Part shown: positions 8,094 through 18,019 of the stretch, piece by piece | Layout of the letters: every line of letters starts with the position of its first letter | Position numbering within the stretch: position 1 is the stretch's first letter | Source: Aliterella atlantica CENA595 | GTDB taxonomy: Bacteria > Cyanobacteriota > Cyanobacteriia > Cyanobacteriales > Chroococcidiopsidaceae | Length of the DNA: 64,000 bases | Direction: 5' to 3' | Assembly (NCBI RefSeq): GCF_000952155.1 | Contig: NZ_JYON01000001.1 | Location: 248,001 to 312,000, forward strand | Made by a program: the position numbers and the translations under genes | The notes under the pieces: model-generated | Told to the model about the DNA's origin: nothing | The model's input: only the letters and a program-made list of their open reading frames with translations | Databases searched by the model: none

Positions 8094-10715
8094 ATGCAAC
8101 CAACTAACCCCAATCAATTTACCGAAAAATCCTGGGAAGCGATCGCCCATACCCCAGATATTGTTAAAGCCGCAGGACAACAGCAAATAGAGTCCGAACA
8201 CCTGATGAAATCCTTGCTAGAGCAAGATGGACTGGCAAATAGCATTCTTACCAAAGCCGGAGCTAACTTGCAAAAAGTGAGCGATCGCACCGAGCAATTT
8301 ATTCAAAAACAACCCAAAGTATCAGGTAGTAGCACTTCTGTATTTCTAGGACGCAGCTTAGATACATTACTAGATCGCGCTGAAGCTTACCGTCAAGAAT
8401 TTGGCGACGAATTTATCTCCATAGAGCATCTAGTTTTGGGCTATGTCAAAGACGATCGCTTTGGCAAAAACTTACTGCAAGAATTTGGTTTAGATGAAAC
8501 CAAACTCAAGAATATCATTAAAGAAATTCGTGGGAGTCAAAAAGTGACCGATCAAAGTCCAGAAGGTAAATATGAATCGCTGGAGAAATACGGGCGCGAC
8601 CTCACCGAAGCCGCCAAACAAGGTAAACTTGACCCTGTAATTGGACGCGACGATGAAATCCGCCGCACAATTCAAATTCTGTCGCGCCGGACAAAAAACA
8701 ACCCAGTGCTAATCGGCGAACCAGGTGTAGGTAAAACTGCGATCGCGGAAGGTTTGGCGCAGCGCATCGTTGCTGGCGACGTACCCCAATCGCTCAAAGA
8801 CCGCAAATTAATTGCTCTAGATATGGGTGCATTAATTGCTGGTGCTAAATTTAGAGGTGAATTTGAGGAGCGTTTAAAAGCTGTTCTCAAAGAAGTTACC
8901 GAATCGCGCGGCAATATTATTCTGTTTATTGATGAAATCCATACCGTTGTTGGTGCAGGTGCAACTCAAGGCGCGATGGATGCGGGAAACTTGCTCAAAC
9001 CCATGCTGGCGCGGGGAGAACTGCGTTGTATTGGTGCAACTACTCTAGATGAGTACCGCAAGTACATTGAAAAAGATGCCGCCCTAGAAAGACGCTTCCA
9101 ACAAGTGTATGTAGATCAACCCAATGTTGAAGATACAGTTTCAATTCTGCGCGGGTTGAAAGAGCGCTATGAAGTCCATCACGGAGTCAAAATATCTGAT
9201 AGTGCTTTAGTAGCTGCAGCTACTTTGTCCAATCGTTATATTAGCGATCGCTTTTTGCCAGATAAAGCAATCGACTTAGTAGACGAAGCCGCAGCTAGGC
9301 TGAAAATGGAGATTACTTCTAAGCCTGAAGAACTCGACGAAATCGATCGCAAAATTCTCCAGCTAGAAATGGAGCGGCTATCGCTGCAAAAGGAAACTAG
9401 CGCAGCTTCTAGAGAACGGCTAGAACGACTAGAAAAAGAACTTGCCGATCTTAAAGAAGATCAAAGAGCAATGAGCGCTCAATGGCAGTCGGAAAAGGAT
9501 GTAATTACAGATATCCAGACAATTAAAGAAGAAATCGATCGCGTCAACGTTGAAATTCAGCAAGCAGAACGCGACTACGATCTCAACAAAGCCGCTGAGT
9601 TGAAATATGGCAAACTCACTGACTTGCACAGACAGTTAGAAGCAGCCGAAACTCGCCTTGCACAAGCGCAAACTAGCGGTCAATCGTTGCTGCGCGAAGA
9701 AGTAACCGAATCTGACATAGCTGAAGTTATCTCCAAGTGGACGGGAATACCAATTAGCAAGTTAGTTGAAACCGAAAAAGACAAACTCTTGCATTTAGAA
9801 GACGAGTTGCACCGCCGCGTCATCGGTCAAGATGAAGCTGTAACAGCCGTAGCGGATGCCATACAGCGATCGCGTGCAGGACTTGCCGATCCCAATCGTC
9901 CTACTGCTAGCTTTATTTTCCTCGGTCCTACAGGTGTAGGTAAGACGGAACTTGCCAAAGCGTTAGCAGCATATCTCTTCGACACCGAGGAAGCGATAGT
10001 ACGCATCGATATGTCTGAATATATGGAGAAACACGCAGTTTCTCGGCTAATTGGTGCGCCTCCAGGATACGTTGGCTATGACGAAGGCGGACAACTAACA
10101 GAAGCTATTCGTCGCCGTCCTTATTCTGTTATCCTGTTTGACGAAATCGAGAAAGCGCACCCAGATGTATTTAACATTATGCTGCAAATTCTTGATGATG
10201 GGCGCGTTACCGATGCTCAAGGTCATACGGTAGATTTCAAAAACTCCATTATCATCATGACTAGCAATATTGGTTCGCAGTACATCCTCGATTTAGCCGG
10301 AGATGACACGCGCTATGATGAAATGCGCCGTCGGGTAATGGACGCTATGCGTAATAGTTTCCGTCCTGAGTTTCTCAACCGCATCGATGAAATTATCATC
10401 TTCCATGCGCTGCAAAAACAAGAGTTGCGTCACATCGTTCAATTGCAAGTAGCAAGACTTGCCGAGCGATTAAGCGATCGCAAGATGTCTCTAAAACTAT
10501 CTGACCCTGCGCTTGACTTTTTGGCAGAAGTAGGCTATGACCCCGTATTCGGTGCGCGTCCGCTCAAACGAGCAATTCAAAGAGAGTTAGAAACTCAAAT
10601 TGCTAAAGCCATATTAAGAGGCGAATTCAACGATGGCGATACCGTATTTGTGGATGTAGAAAACGAACGTCTTGCCTTCAAACGATTGCCATCTGAGTTA
10701 GTTACAGCACAGTAA
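8094..10715 (+). CDS. clpB: ATP-dependent disaggregase ClpB
   Basis: A hexameric AAA+ chaperone that pulls proteins out of aggregates together with DnaK/DnaJ. The 873-residue length is typical. Domains in order: the N-terminal repeat domain (1-150), AAA-1 with Walker A GEPGVGKT and Walker B ILFIDEIH, the coiled-coil middle domain (about 400-530, [11 protein letters not shown] onward), AAA-2 with [15 protein letters not shown] and [13 protein letters not shown], and the C-terminal D2-small domain ([12 protein letters not shown]). The coiled-coil and the lack of a ClpP-docking loop distinguish it from ClpC. An intrinsic terminator follows. Confidence 0.97.
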   Translation: MQPTNPNQFTEKSWEAIAHTPDIVKAAGQQQIESEHLMKSLLEQDGLANSILTKAGANLQKVSDRTEQFIQKQPKVSGSSTSVFLGRSLDTLLDRAEAYRQEFGDEFISIEHLVLGYVKDDRFGKNLLQEFGLDETKLKNIIKEIRGSQKVTDQSPEGKYESLEKYGRDLTEAAKQGKLDPVIGRDDEIRRTIQILSRRTKNNPVLIGEPGVGKTAIAEGLAQRIVAGDVPQSLKDRKLIALDMGALIAGAKFRGEFEERLKAVLKEVTESRGNIILFIDEIHTVVGAGATQGAMDAGNLLKPMLARGELRCIGATTLDEYRKYIEKDAALERRFQQVYVDQPNVEDTVSILRGLKERYEVHHGVKISDSALVAAATLSNRYISDRFLPDKAIDLVDEAAARLKMEITSKPEELDEIDRKILQLEMERLSLQKETSAASRERLERLEKELADLKEDQRAMSAQWQSEKDVITDIQTIKEEIDRVNVEIQQAERDYDLNKAAELKYGKLTDLHRQLEAAETRLAQAQTSGQSLLREEVTESDIAEVISKWTGIPISKLVETEKDKLLHLEDELHRRVIGQDEAVTAVADAIQRSRAGLADPNRPTASFIFLGPTGVGKTELAKALAAYLFDTEEAIVRIDMSEYMEKHAVSRLIGAPPGYVGYDEGGQLTEAIRRRPYSVILFDEIEKAHPDVFNIMLQILDDGRVTDAQGHTVDFKNSIIIMTSNIGSQYILDLAGDDTRYDEMRRRVMDAMRNSFRPEFLNRIDEIIIFHALQKQELRHIVQLQVARLAERLSDRKMSLKLSDPALDFLAEVGYDPVFGARPLKRAIQRELETQIAKAILRGEFNDGDTVFVDVENERLAFKRLPSELVTAQ

Positions 10716-10722
10716 GCCATTG

Positions 10723-10765
10723 GGTGTTAGGTAAGATAGTTCAAAACCTAACACCTAATATTTTT
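10723..10765 (+). terminator. Intrinsic terminator of clpB
   Basis: GGTGTTAGGT (10723-10732) pairs perfectly with ACCTAACACC (10746-10755), loop 13 nt, followed by TAATATTTTT. Confidence 0.75.
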
Positions 10766-10871
10766 ATCTATTTTATTCAAATTCATTGCAGCAGCCAAAA
10801 ACGCCGATATATTGGCGCGATTAAGGTAAACAAGAGCCAATTGCTTGTATTTTAAAACTTATTTAAAAAAG

Positions 10872-11600
10872 TTATTTTAAACCATAATTGTTGCCGCCAA
10901 TCAAGCGCTCGAACTCCGCTTTGATCGTTTCGTAACACTCACAGCTTGTTGCTTCTAAGCCGTTGCGATCTAGAATGACTATCTTGCCATAACGGTAGGA
11001 CATAAAGCCAGCGTTTTGTAACCTAGAAGCTACCTCACTTACACCTGCTCGCCGCACTCCTAACATTTGGGACAAAAACTCATGGGTTAAAGGAAATTCA
11101 TCGCCTCCTACGCGATCGTGAGTCAAAAGCAGCCAACGGCAGCAACGTTGCTCGATTGAATGTACGCGGTTACACAGTGCTGATTGAGCAATTAAATTAA
11201 ATAATGCTTGCGTGTAGCGGTGCAGTAGCTCGTACAAAACTGTACCAGGGGTAACTTGAGTTTGCAAATCCTCTGCCCGCATTCTCAAAGCTTCTCCTGG
11301 AACTTGAACTATTGCTATCCCTGGAATTTGGTTTGCTCCCAGAAATACTGGCAGCCCAACCATACCTTCATTGCCTATGGTTGCTACTTCTATCAGTTCA
11401 CCTTTTGATGTCAGCGACAGCAGCGAGCAAACTCCTACTAACGGAAAATAAACAAACTCGATCGGCACGTTTGGCTGATAAAGCTCTAGTTTGAGGCGGA
11501 GGTCAACCAATTCTAAATAGGGTTTAAGCCGTTCGTATTCTTCTAGTGGCAAGCTAGCTAGAAGCCGATTTGTTACAGAATTTGAGAAGTTCTGGGACAC
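10872..11600 (-). CDS. Crp/Fnr family transcriptional regulator
   Basis: A 242-residue DNA-binding regulator. The N-terminal half is a cyclic-nucleotide-binding-like beta barrel (LVDLRLKLELYQPN to IGNEGMVGLPVFLG). The C-terminal winged helix has the recognition helix in QMLGVRRAGVSEVASRLQ (about residues 185-205). The barrel lacks the classic arginine-containing cAMP pocket motif, so the ligand is unknown. It is divergent from the CheB-like gene across a 179-bp spacer, so it may control itself and that neighbour (inference). Confidence 0.88.
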   Translation of the reverse strand: MSQNFSNSVTNRLLASLPLEEYERLKPYLELVDLRLKLELYQPNVPIEFVYFPLVGVCSLLSLTSKGELIEVATIGNEGMVGLPVFLGANQIPGIAIVQVPGEALRMRAEDLQTQVTPGTVLYELLHRYTQALFNLIAQSALCNRVHSIEQRCCRWLLLTHDRVGGDEFPLTHEFLSQMLGVRRAGVSEVASRLQNAGFMSYRYGKIVILDRNGLEATSCECYETIKAEFERLIGGNNYGLK

Positions 11601-11779
11601 AAATCCTCGCTATTTAATTAGATCGCTCATAGCTAGCAAGATAATCCAGAACATGAGGGAAGAATCTCTAGCGCAAGGGGAACATAATTGTAAACAAACA
11701 TTGTACTCTAGCGTACAATATTGACAGAGGTGATTGTACGCCACAGTCCATTTTCAAATCTCAATTGAATTGAACCCCT

Positions 11780-12412
11780 ATGAACTGCGCGATCGCAATT
11801 GGGCAACATCGCATTTTCTCTCACTTTCCAAATATCGCGTTCAATGTCGTTGCCTTAGCGGCATCTGTAGGCGGGATTGAGGCAATTAAAACTATTTTGT
11901 CTGCATTGCCTGCCAATTTTCCCGCAGCTATTTTAGTTGTCCAGCATCTCAGCCCCAACTACTCTAGCCGTCTTGCTGAAATTTTCAGCAAGCACACAGC
12001 GTTGCAAGTCAAACCAGCCGCAACCGGAGATGTTCTGCGTCCAGGCATAGTCTACGTTGCGGTTCCTGCTCATCACCTGGTGGTTCAACCTAATGGCACG
12101 CTACTACTTTCAAATACACCAAAGATGAACTTTGTTCGTCCTGCTGCCGATAAACTGTTTATTTCGATAGCCAGCATTTACAAGTCACGAGCGATCGCTG
12201 TTGTGCTTACAGGTAGCAACTCTGACGGTGCTTTAGGCGTGCTATGTATCAAAAAGCATGGGGGTATAGCGATCGCTCAGGATGAATCGACATCTGAGTT
12301 TTTCCATATGCCAAAAGCGGCAATTGCCACAGGAAAAGTAGATTTGGTGTTACCTATAGAGGCGATCGCATCTACGCTGGTTAATTTGGTTACTATAGAT
12401 GCGATCGCATAA
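11780..12412 (+). CDS. Stand-alone CheB methylesterase/deamidase domain
   Basis: CheB removes methyl groups from chemoreceptor glutamates. This 210-residue protein is only the catalytic domain, with no receiver domain. The triad can be placed at Ser29 (AASVGG), His56 (VVQHLSP) and Asp149 (GSNSDGALG); PAHHLVV and HMPKAAI are further family motifs. No other che gene lies nearby, so the substrate may be a remote receptor or something else. The N-terminal 20 residues are not conserved and a start further in is possible. Confidence 0.85.
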   Translation: MNCAIAIGQHRIFSHFPNIAFNVVALAASVGGIEAIKTILSALPANFPAAILVVQHLSPNYSSRLAEIFSKHTALQVKPAATGDVLRPGIVYVAVPAHHLVVQPNGTLLLSNTPKMNFVRPAADKLFISIASIYKSRAIAVVLTGSNSDGALGVLCIKKHGGIAIAQDESTSEFFHMPKAAIATGKVDLVLPIEAIASTLVNLVTIDAIA

Positions 12413-12438
12413 ACCTTGCATTGTTTAACGCCAAACTT

Positions 12439-12879
12439 TTAACTCTGGCGCTTGGTAAATTTGATTAGCTCGTCAGGTTGAGATTCGTCAGCGATCCAAC
12501 CAAGATGCTGATAAAAGCCGTAAGCTCTCAACTTAGGGTCATTGGCAGTTAATAACCAAATTTCTGCAAAGCCTTGCGATCGCAACCATTCCTCTGCTTT
12601 TGCCATTAAAGCTCGACCAACTCCACGCCCTGCAAATGCTGGCAAAACAGCAATAACAAATATAGAACCTTCTTGGGCATTTGCCATTATAAACGCGATC
12701 GCTTGAGAATCAATTTCAGCTAACCATGCATGACAATTAGTTTGCAGCATTCTGGCAACTGTTTTTGGTGTAACTCCTAAAGCCGCCAACTCTTCACGCG
12801 ATAAATGATTTTCCTCAACGCTAACTCTAATATTAAATAGCGTTTCTATATCCTCTAACTGTGCAGAGCGAATCTTCAT
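12439..12879 (-). CDS. GNAT family N-acetyltransferase
   Basis: A 146-residue acetyl-CoA-dependent acetyltransferase. It opens MKIRSAQLEDIETLFNIR, as typical GNATs do, and has the acetyl-CoA loop VLPAFAGRGVGRALM (motif A) and a C-terminal YGFYQHLGW strand. The substrate cannot be told from sequence. It is convergent with the CheB-like gene, separated by 26 bp. Confidence 0.88.
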   Translation of the reverse strand: MKIRSAQLEDIETLFNIRVSVEENHLSREELAALGVTPKTVARMLQTNCHAWLAEIDSQAIAFIMANAQEGSIFVIAVLPAFAGRGVGRALMAKAEEWLRSQGFAEIWLLTANDPKLRAYGFYQHLGWIADESQPDELIKFTKRQS

Positions 12880-13048
12880 CGAACTAATACAAGTATTGGA
12901 CTAGCAAAATTTTAAACGTCCTCTGCTTGTTTGTAGCAGTAGCATCCTCAGATTTATCGCTAAATTCTTGTCAATCCTTATTCAGGAAGAAGCAAAACCC
13001 GCGCGATCGCAGCGATGATAACAAAAGAAAACTAGAAAGATAAAAGCT

Positions 13049-13774
13049 GTGATTGCCAACCAACACGAGAAAGGATGGGAAATCATTTACCATCGCGCCC
13101 ATGCATTGCTAGCTGCGGAACTAGCAGGACATTGGCATAGTAAAGACCGCCCTGAACGCATAATTGAAACAGTTGCAGCAATTTCCCATCATGACGACTT
13201 AGAACGCGAGTGGGAAGGCAAAAATATTACACCTGCTGGCACTCCCTTAGATTTTACCCTGGACAAAGAAACCGACCTCAAAAAGCTCAAAGAACAGACT
13301 ACAAATTCCCGCTACCGAGGACGGTGGGTAGCAATGTTAATTTCGATGCATAATAGCTTCCTTAATGAAGGTAAACGCGGAGAATCGCCAGAATTAGATA
13401 GCTTTTTAGACGAACAACTCAAAAATCAAGAAAAATGGCGTAAAGAGTTGGGGGTCTCTAAAGAAGAAGCTGAAAAAGCTTATGCATTTTTTCAATGGTG
13501 CGATCGCTTGTCCCTGATTCTCTGCAACCGCGAATTACCAGCCGGACAAAGAGCGTTAGAAATCAGCAAAGGACCTGATGGGAAGCGCTACGACATCATG
13601 GAAACTAGCGACGGTTCTGTAACTGTGCAACCTTGGTGTTTTAAGCAAGACAAATTTATAGTCTCAGTTGAAGCGTGTTATTTAGACCAAGTGCAATTCA
13701 AAGATAGCGCCGAACTTACAGAAGCACTGCAAAATGCACCGATAAAACTATTAGAGTGGAAGTTTGTCAAGTAA
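13049..13774 (+). CDS. DUF3891 family protein
   Basis: A 241-residue protein matching DUF3891, known mainly from cyanobacteria and without an assigned function. The N-terminal HRAHALLAAELAGHW and ISHHDDLEREWEG put several His/Asp residues together in a helical setting. This resembles an HD-type metal site, but no enzymatic role is established. The start is GTG 13049. It ends 2 bp from the convergent gene at 13777. Confidence 0.8.
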   Translation: MIANQHEKGWEIIYHRAHALLAAELAGHWHSKDRPERIIETVAAISHHDDLEREWEGKNITPAGTPLDFTLDKETDLKKLKEQTTNSRYRGRWVAMLISMHNSFLNEGKRGESPELDSFLDEQLKNQEKWRKELGVSKEEAEKAYAFFQWCDRLSLILCNRELPAGQRALEISKGPDGKRYDIMETSDGSVTVQPWCFKQDKFIVSVEACYLDQVQFKDSAELTEALQNAPIKLLEWKFVK

Positions 13775-13776
13775 TA

Positions 13777-13986
13777 CTAGGCATCTACTTGACTATTTTC
13801 TGGTGCAGGTGACTTGATTTTGCCCAAGCGGTAAGCATTCAAAGGACTATTACGGATGTCTGCTTCTGCTAGGGCGATCGTTTCATCTAACATCAAATTA
13901 AGGATGTCAAATTGACGACAGACCTCACGCATTCTCTCAACAGATCGTCTTCTTGTTTCTGGATCGGGAATTCTAGATTGGTTCAT
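13777..13986 (-). CDS. Hypothetical protein, coupled to the gene before it
   Basis: A 69-residue charged protein (MNQSRIPDPETRRRSVERM at its start), mostly helical, function unknown. The ATG at 13986 overlaps the TGA of the upstream gene as ATGA, the classic arrangement for translational coupling. A longer version from 13998 is possible but less likely. Confidence 0.55.
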   Translation of the reverse strand: MNQSRIPDPETRRRSVERMREVCRQFDILNLMLDETIALAEADIRNSPLNAYRLGKIKSPAPENSQVDA

Positions 13987-14321
13987 GACAAATTCCAATT
14001 TCTCTTTGTTTCTTCGACGCTTGCTTTAGCCGCAGCATCAGTAGCATCTGCTTGCTCGATTGAGCTTTCCAACAACTTTAAAATAGCAGAAGTAGGCAAT
14101 GGTTGAGACTCATACACTCTCAATAGTAGATTATAAAGTCGAGAGTAAGACGATGTTGCCCTCTCTCTAATATTCTGCAATTGTGCCAGTTCAGGCATTG
14201 TTTCTTCTATTTCCCCAAACCGCTCAAAAATAGTTGCTTCTGTTGCTTCATCAATACGATCTAATAATTGCTTTTGCAAGTCAAAAATAATTGTTACTGT
14301 CTCTGCTGGTAGCTTTGCCAT
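13983..14321 (-). CDS. Hypothetical helical protein
   Basis: A 112-residue, mostly helical protein starting MAKLPAETVTIIFDLQKQ, rich in Glu, Ala and Leu. It has no motif I recognise and no membrane segment. It is the first gene of a two-gene unit with 13777-13986 (4-bp ATGA overlap), so the two products may act together. The unit lies between DUF3891 and crtD. Confidence 0.55.
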   Translation of the reverse strand: MAKLPAETVTIIFDLQKQLLDRIDEATEATIFERFGEIEETMPELAQLQNIRERATSSYSRLYNLLLRVYESQPLPTSAILKLLESSIEQADATDAAAKASVEETKRNWNLS

Positions 14322-14408
14322 ATAGTTTTATTTGTAGTTAGTGCGATCGCTCTCACCAGATATTAGCCTGCCAAGTAACTAATATTACTAGCAACTCTAC
14401 GTAAGCAA

Positions 14409-15917
14409 CTAGCGCTCGGCTTCAATTTGTCTAACTACTGTCAAAGCTGAATAACTAACGCCCGCCGTTCCTTCACCAGGATGAGTTGAATCGCCAACTA
14501 GCCACAAATCCTTAATTGGCGTGCGGTTAGCAAAGCCAAAAGGACCAAAAGTAGGTATCCTTTGCCCAATCCCGCCAACAATACCCAAATCACGGGCTGT
14601 ATAGTGGGCAAAAGTGCGGGGAGTTGCAGCTTCTTGATACTTAATTGTCTCTGGTGTTAGGTAGAAAAATTGACCCAATTGAGCGATCGCTTTTTCAGTA
14701 AATTCTTGCTTCATTGCTGCATAATCGCCTCGCCACCAAGGATTAGGATCGACAAATGAAGAAGCAATAATCGTCGCCAATCCATTAGGGGCGCGTCCAT
14801 CGCCTGGATGGCTGACAGAGACAAATAACGAATTATTCTCGCCAATTGGTCCCTCAGCGTCGTAGAGAAATTGCAAATGTGGCGGACAATTAGCCGGAAT
14901 TGCCTCTTGTTTTACACCCAAATACACTACAAAAGCGCCTGAAGCTTGCGGGAGTTTGTCTACTCTATGTTTATAACCACCAGGTGCATTTTCACCTAAT
15001 AATTGGACTAAATTTTGGACGGTGACATTAGCAACAATGCGATCGCACGTTTGCGTCCATACTTCGCCTGTCTTTTGGTTGCGGATGACTACGCCTGTTA
15101 CTTTACCTTTGTCTACCTGGATGCTTTCAACTGTATGGCGCATCAACAGTTTACCGCCATCTCTTTCTAAAGCTGCGACTAAGCGATCGCTTAATACCTG
15201 CATACTTCCTTGCAAGTGAAACAATCCTTGAGGTAATTGCGACACATTCAAAGCTGTAGCTGCATATAGTAAAGCTGTCTCTTCTGCATCTACTTGGGAA
15301 TAAAGCTTGAGTTGCAAGTCAAGGAAAGTCCGCAAACGGCGATCTTGCTCTAATCCACAGCCTCGCAGCGCGTCTCCTACCGTCAAAAAGGTGTAGGGTA
15401 AGGTAATCAAAGTTCCAGGGCGTACAGCCTTAGTTAGCTGCCACAGATCCCACAAATTGCGCGGAGGTAATACCGGATCGCGTCCTTGGAACTCCCAACT
15501 AGCACCGAATAAATCGTCTAACAATTTCCAAAAGTCTGCGCTACCAGGAAATTGCTTTAACCTTTCCTCATGCCATTTAGTGCGATCGCGCCAGACATTA
15601 ATCGGCGTACTTTCTCCTGGTAAATATACCGCACAAGCCGGATCGCAGGGTGTAGCGGATGGTAAATCTATCTCTAATTCTGAGAATATGCGGTGATGAA
15701 TTCCACCAGGTTCTAAGCCTGCTACTTGAGTAGCACCCACATCAAAAGTAAATCCTTGGCGTTTAAAAGTAGAAGCGCAGCCGCCAGGAACTAAAGCTTG
15801 GTCTAAAATCAAAACTTCATAGCCGCGATGTGCTAGTAATGCCCCAGCCGTTAGACCACCTATTCCGGCTCCAATTACAACTATACGAGATTTACTAGCA
15901 ACGGAACTATTTGACAT
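14409..15917 (-). CDS. crtD: Carotenoid C-3',4' desaturase
   Basis: An FAD-dependent desaturase of the CrtI/CrtH/CrtD superfamily that introduces the 3',4' double bond needed for myxol-type carotenoid glycosides. The 502 residues begin with the dinucleotide-binding motif VVIGAGIGGLTAGALLAHRG and end with the FAD motif LWLVGDSTHPGEGTAGVSYS. The blocks GGCASTFKRQGFTFDVGATQ and FHLQGSMQVLSDRLV match cyanobacterial CrtD better than carotene isomerase CrtH, which is the main alternative. No other carotenoid gene is adjacent. Confidence 0.85.
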   Translation of the reverse strand: MSNSSVASKSRIVVIGAGIGGLTAGALLAHRGYEVLILDQALVPGGCASTFKRQGFTFDVGATQVAGLEPGGIHHRIFSELEIDLPSATPCDPACAVYLPGESTPINVWRDRTKWHEERLKQFPGSADFWKLLDDLFGASWEFQGRDPVLPPRNLWDLWQLTKAVRPGTLITLPYTFLTVGDALRGCGLEQDRRLRTFLDLQLKLYSQVDAEETALLYAATALNVSQLPQGLFHLQGSMQVLSDRLVAALERDGGKLLMRHTVESIQVDKGKVTGVVIRNQKTGEVWTQTCDRIVANVTVQNLVQLLGENAPGGYKHRVDKLPQASGAFVVYLGVKQEAIPANCPPHLQFLYDAEGPIGENNSLFVSVSHPGDGRAPNGLATIIASSFVDPNPWWRGDYAAMKQEFTEKAIAQLGQFFYLTPETIKYQEAATPRTFAHYTARDLGIVGGIGQRIPTFGPFGFANRTPIKDLWLVGDSTHPGEGTAGVSYSALTVVRQIEAER

Positions 15918-16062
15918 GGATAAATAATGAAAGCTTAGTATATAAAACTTAACATTATTTCCAAGAGGCTTGCATCTTCTTAGATAAAGAATTGCCAGTC
16001 AGTAATTATTCAGCAGAGGTATGGCAACTAGAATATATCTAACCTAATCAGGAGCAAGCAAA

Positions 16063-16293
16063 ATGAATTCATCTATTATTGACGAAGTATATGAGCGATT
16101 GAAAGTTATGCCGCCAAACTTGCAGCAACAAGTGCTTGAATTTACTCAAAATTTAGCAGATTCAACTAAAAAGCAAGGTGTTCCAGGTTCTCAACTACTA
16201 CGTTTTGCAGGTACTATCCCACTAGACGATTTGAAAGTGATGAGCGAAGCTGTTAACCAAGACTGCGAACAAGTCGATATCAATGAGTGGTAG
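16063..16293 (+). CDS. Antitoxin of a VapBC-type pair
   Basis: A 76-residue protein. Its N-terminal VYERLKVMPPNLQQQVLEF resembles the DUF2281-type antitoxins common in cyanobacteria, and the acidic tail (DCEQVDINEW) would plug the toxin. A good Shine-Dalgarno sequence (AGGAG) precedes ATG 16063. It overlaps the PIN toxin gene by 11 bp, which indicates coupled translation. Confidence 0.8.
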   Translation: MNSSIIDEVYERLKVMPPNLQQQVLEFTQNLADSTKKQGVPGSQLLRFAGTIPLDDLKVMSEAVNQDCEQVDINEW

Positions 16294-16672
16294 TTACTTA
16301 ATAGATACGAATATTGTTATTGCACTTTTTGCGGATGAGGTAGAGGTTAAAACCAGTTTTGCAGGTGCTAGTAAGGTATTTATTTCTAGCATTACGGTTG
16401 GTGAATCGTGCTATGGTGCAATGAAATCTGCACGCTCAAATGAAAACTTGCAGCGGATTGGAGAGTTTGTAGCAAATATTACGGTGCTTAAATGTGATGT
16501 AGAAACTGCTCATCACTATGGAAACGTTAAAAATAAGCTTCGTTTGAAAGGGCGACCTTTACCCGAAAATGATATATGGATTGCTGCTATTGCACTTCAG
16601 CATAATCTCACGCTAGTTACACGCGATGCCCACTTCCACGAGGTTGAAAATTTGCAACAAATCAGATGGTGA
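16283..16672 (+). CDS. vapC: PIN-domain toxin, VapC type
   Basis: A predicted Mg-dependent ribonuclease. The PIN-domain acidic residues are visible: D near the start (YLIDTNIVIALF), E in VGESCYGA, D in LPENDIWIAAIAL and D in LVTRDAHF. The 129-residue length is normal. It is translationally coupled to the antitoxin gene upstream. No frame damage is seen, so the pair is probably functional. Confidence 0.9.
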   Translation: MSGSYLIDTNIVIALFADEVEVKTSFAGASKVFISSITVGESCYGAMKSARSNENLQRIGEFVANITVLKCDVETAHHYGNVKNKLRLKGRPLPENDIWIAAIALQHNLTLVTRDAHFHEVENLQQIRW

Positions 16673-16744
16673 CAAATAGAGAAAATCTGATTTATTGCAA
16701 ACTAAATCAATTGTCGTGCAAATCGAGAAGTATCGCCCTTAAAT

Positions 16745-17590
16745 ATGGAGAAAATTGCGGCACAATCTAATAACTGGCATGGCAGCCTCAACCTAGTTTA
16801 TGCCCAGCATCAAGGGAAAACCCAAGTAATTCACGCTCAAGTAAAAGCGCCCTTAAAGGTGCAACGCCCATTTTACCCAGAAGACGGGGTTTGTCATAGC
16901 GTAGTATTACATACCGCGGGGGGAATTGTTGGGGGCGATCGCAATACGCTTTCTTTCCATCTCCAACCCCAATCTCAAGCCTTAATTACCACAGCAGCAG
17001 CAAGTAAAATTTATCGCAGTAATGGCAGCAGCGCGAGTCAAAACGTACAAATACAAGTAGATGCCAATGCTTGTTTAGAGTGGTTGCCGCAAGAAACAAT
17101 CGTATTTAACGGGGCAATATATCGCCAAGACTTACGAGTAGAATTAGCCCCAGGCGCAAGCTGGCTGGGGTGGGAAATTACTCGCTTTGGGCGTACAGCT
17201 AGGGGAGAAAGATTTTTGGAAGGAGAATGGAAGTCACATACTGAAGTTTGGCAGCAAGGTAAACCTTTGTGGATTGACAGGCAATGGCTACCAGCAACAG
17301 AAACAATTATTAATAGTCATCACGGTTTAAATGGGCAGCCAATTGTCGGTAGTTTCGCATGGATAGGACAACCAGTAACAAAGGAAATTGTAGAACAAGC
17401 GAGAAACCTGTGGCAGCCAACTAATTGCCACTCTCTAACAGGTGTAACTCGTCTTCCTACTGGTTTATTATGTCGATATCGTGGATCTTCGACAACGGAA
17501 GTGAGACACTGGTTTACAAATGTGTGGCAGCTAATACGTTCGTCTTATTTAGAACGCCCTGTTTGTCTGCCGCGAGTTTGGCAACTTTGA
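16745..17590 (+). CDS. ureD: Urease accessory protein UreD
   Basis: A scaffold that, with UreF and UreG, loads nickel into urease. The 281 residues are complete, with the family blocks HTAGGIVGGDRN, TTAAASKIYRS, WLPQETIVFNGA and ARGERFLEG. It begins a two-gene unit with ureA 12 bp downstream; many cyanobacteria have ureDABC together, but here the cluster stops after ureA. No NtcA box was found in the 72-bp spacer upstream. Confidence 0.93.
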   Translation: MEKIAAQSNNWHGSLNLVYAQHQGKTQVIHAQVKAPLKVQRPFYPEDGVCHSVVLHTAGGIVGGDRNTLSFHLQPQSQALITTAAASKIYRSNGSSASQNVQIQVDANACLEWLPQETIVFNGAIYRQDLRVELAPGASWLGWEITRFGRTARGERFLEGEWKSHTEVWQQGKPLWIDRQWLPATETIINSHHGLNGQPIVGSFAWIGQPVTKEIVEQARNLWQPTNCHSLTGVTRLPTGLLCRYRGSSTTEVRHWFTNVWQLIRSSYLERPVCLPRVWQL

Positions 17591-17602
17591 AGGAATCCTT
17601 GA

Positions 17603-17905
17603 ATGCAACTGTCGCCGCAAGAAAAAGACAAACTACTAATTTTCACTGCTGCTTTGGTAGCAGAAAGACGTAAGAATAGAGGCTTAAAACTCAACTACCC
17701 TGAAGCTGTCGCTTATCTATCAGCGGCAATTTTGGAAGGTGCAAGAGACGGGCGCACAGTAGCAGATTTAATGAGTTACGGTACAACCTTACTAACGCGA
17801 GATGATGTTATGGAAGGCGTACCAGAAATGATTGCCGAGGTACAAGTAGAAGCTACCTTCCCCGACGGTACAAAATTAGTTACAGTTCATCATCCGATTT
17901 TATAA
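17603..17905 (+). CDS. ureA: Urease gamma subunit
   Basis: The small structural subunit of urease, which hydrolyses urea to ammonia and CO2. It is full length (100 residues) with the canonical [36 protein letters not shown] and HHPIL end. ureB and ureC, normally next, are absent; a hairpin-rich spacer and a gene on the other strand follow. The catalytic subunit must be elsewhere for the enzyme to work. Confidence 0.95.
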   Translation: MQLSPQEKDKLLIFTAALVAERRKNRGLKLNYPEAVAYLSAAILEGARDGRTVADLMSYGTTLLTRDDVMEGVPEMIAEVQVEATFPDGTKLVTVHHPIL

Positions 17906-17928
17906 GTAGGGGGCGGCATTTTTGGGGA

Positions 17929-17992
17929 GAATCCTTCTTCCCAAAAGATACGAGAGATTGGGGGAGGAAGGATTCCACCCCCAACTCTCTCG
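17929..17992. terminator. Two overlapping inverted repeats after ureA
   Basis: GAATCCTTCTTCCC (17929-17942) is complementary, with one mismatch, to 17962-17975. CGAGAGATTGGGGG (17951-17964) is complementary, with one bulge, to 17978-17992. The arms overlap, so the two hairpins exclude each other. They lie between convergent genes and could end transcription from both sides. Confidence 0.55.
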
Positions 17993-18019
17993 CCTTCGCA
18001 ATGCATTGCGCCCCAACCA

